A stretch of 42,344 bases of DNA, taken from Bacteroidales bacterium. Its GTDB lineage: Bacteria; Bacteroidota; Bacteroidia; Bacteroidales; UBA932. This document shows positions 41,237 to 42,344 of this stretch, one piece after another. How positions within the stretch are numbered: the stretch's first letter is position 1; every line of letters begins with the position of its first letter. The stretch spans positions 1 to 42,344 of the forward strand of contig JAKSJZ010000008.1 in assembly GCA_024401995.1 (NCBI GenBank). The letters are read 5' to 3'. Under the pieces are notes generated by a model. The model was not told where the DNA came from, made no database searches, and saw only the letters and a program-made list of their open reading frames with translations. The position numbers and the translations under genes are program-made.

Positions 41237-42344
41237 ATGAAGAAGTTTTATTGTTTATTTCTTGCTGCGCTGTCAGTATGCGCGTGCAGCACCAATGGAA
41301 TGAGGCCCTTCGGGCCGGGCGGAGATCAACCCTTGCCTCCCGGGACGGAAGGCAGCACCTATGAGTTCAATACGGTCGCGTACGATGGCCTGCTGGCTAC
41401 AGACAGTGACGCCGACGTGACCGACAAGTCAGATGCCGACATCTATTGGGAAGCGGAAGCGGAACCTGACAGCACGTTCAAGAATACCATAAGCGTCACC
41501 TACAACGGGTCAAGCGCCCAAGTGGACCTCAACAACAAGGCACAGGAGGTCTTCGCCTGCAAAACCGAAGGCGCCGACGTAGTCATCTATCCGAGCGGCA
41601 ATGAGGCAAAGAAATGCGAGATCATTCTAACAGGCTCATCCGACAACGGCTCGCTGAAAATCTATTGCACTACCGACCCTGACGACAAGGATGCCGGCAA
41701 GAAAGTGAAGCTTACCCTTAACGGAGTTTCGCTCAAGTCCCAGCGCGGCCCGGCAATCAATTACCAGGCCGGCAAGAGGCTCTTCCTGCACCTTGCGGAC
41801 GGCACGGAAAACTATCTTGAAGATTGCGCGGAGTACAAGGATGATGCATACTATTTTACGGGTAAGACGGCCGCCGATGAAGACCGCAAGGGATGCTTTT
41901 TCTCAGAAAAGGCCGTTGTCGTGAGCGGAAAAGGCAAACTCACCGTGAAAGGCAATTACAAGCACGCCATCAGCGTGGACGACGATTTCCATATGCGCCC
42001 GGGGCCTACCGTTGTTGTGACCGGAGCGGCAAAGAACTGCCTGCACTGCAACGATGAGATTCACTTCACCGGCGGGTATTTCTATGCAAACAACAGCACC
42101 GCCGGGGGCAAGGGAGTGAAGACGGACAGCACGCTTGTCGTGGACGGAGGGCGTCTGGTAGTGAATACCAGTGGCATATACGGAAAGGATGAAAAAGGTG
42201 AGCAGGAGTCTCCGAAAGGAATGAAGATCGACGGAGACATCACCATCAACGGAGGAGATATCACGGTCCGCTGCGTCGGCAAATGCGAGGGCTCGGAAGG
42301 CATCGAAAGCAAGAAATCCCTTACGGTAAACGGCGGAAAGATTG
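41237..42344 (+). CDS. Lipoprotein with Cthe_2159-type beta-helix carbohydrate-binding domain (partial)
   Basis: The frame is open from the ATG at 41237 to the window end (369 codons). MKKFYCLFLAALSVCAC is an SPII signal with Cys17. An acidic linker leads to the repetitive beta-helix part: KLTLNGVSLKSQRGPAIN, VVVSGKGKLTVKGNYKHAIS, TVVVTGAAKNCLHCNDEIHFTGG and GDITINGGDITVRC. These rungs, with acidic turns, match the carbohydrate-binding, calcium-dependent Cthe_2159 family (DUF4353). A role in binding acidic polysaccharide such as pectate at the cell surface is inferred from that family. The C-terminus lies beyond the window. It is divergent from the AraC regulator. Confidence 0.88.
   Translation, partial: MKKFYCLFLAALSVCACSTNGMRPFGPGGDQPLPPGTEGSTYEFNTVAYDGLLATDSDADVTDKSDADIYWEAEAEPDSTFKNTISVTYNGSSAQVDLNNKAQEVFACKTEGADVVIYPSGNEAKKCEIILTGSSDNGSLKIYCTTDPDDKDAGKKVKLTLNGVSLKSQRGPAINYQAGKRLFLHLADGTENYLEDCAEYKDDAYYFTGKTAADEDRKGCFFSEKAVVVSGKGKLTVKGNYKHAISVDDDFHMRPGPTVVVTGAAKNCLHCNDEIHFTGGYFYANNSTAGGKGVKTDSTLVVDGGRLVVNTSGIYGKDEKGEQESPKGMKIDGDITINGGDITVRCVGKCEGSEGIESKKSLTVNGGKI

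Overview
The window looks like a chromosomal segment of a high-GC member of the Bacteroidales, probably a gut commensal. Evidence: the lpxD-lpxC-lpxA order, many SPII lipoproteins starting MKR/MKK, FISUMP-type and BIG2 lipoproteins, a FadL/OmpP1 porin, a DUF3078 protein, an SRD5A-type steroid reductase cassette, and several matches to the Bacteroidetes promoter pattern (TTTG or TTG, 19-21 bases, TAnnTTTG). I see no rRNA, tRNA, CRISPR array, transposase or integrase.

Region 1 (1-6000) is an AT-rich island unlike the GC-rich remainder. It holds eight tightly packed minus-strand genes, the last cut by the window edge: two small proteins, a helical protein with a cationic C-terminus, a repeat-like 352-residue protein, a Ycf46-type AAA+ ATPase, a membrane-anchored small GTPase-like protein, a tail-anchored protein and a partial unknown protein. 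A well-formed promoter at 5971-6000 should produce a leader of about 300 nt containing a terminator-like hairpin plus long-range complementary segments that cannot all pair at once. This is the best candidate for an undescribed system.

Region 2 (6029-19692) is backbone: a BIG2/FISUMP lipoprotein, a hypothetical gene behind a GT4 glycosyltransferase, and a divergent PreA-type flavoprotein with an extra N-terminal Fe-S module. These are followed by a long minus-strand run: tryptophan-rich lipoprotein, OmpP1 porin, lpxD, lpxC, lpxA, wbqC-like, GH3 glucosidase, guanine deaminase-like. LpxC lacks the FabZ domain normally fused to it in Bacteroidetes. A nearly perfect 29-bp hairpin separates the preA and deaminase 3' ends.

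Region 3 (19700-30342) has proS, a DUF3078 outer-membrane protein and tilS on the plus strand, sppA on minus and hisS on plus from overlapping divergent promoters. It ends with a minus-strand SRD5A-OYE-SDR-folP cluster that resembles the Bacteroidales bile acid/steroid A-ring reduction cassette.

Region 4 (30406-42344) begins with an RsbU-like phosphatase, a STAS protein and an NhaC-type antiporter whose ends overlap, suggesting partner-switching control near ion transport. On the minus strand follow pldA and two lipoproteins. The window ends with a YtcJ-like amidohydrolase lipoprotein, a convergent AraC regulator, and a divergent partial lipoprotein with a Cthe_2159-type beta-helix domain.
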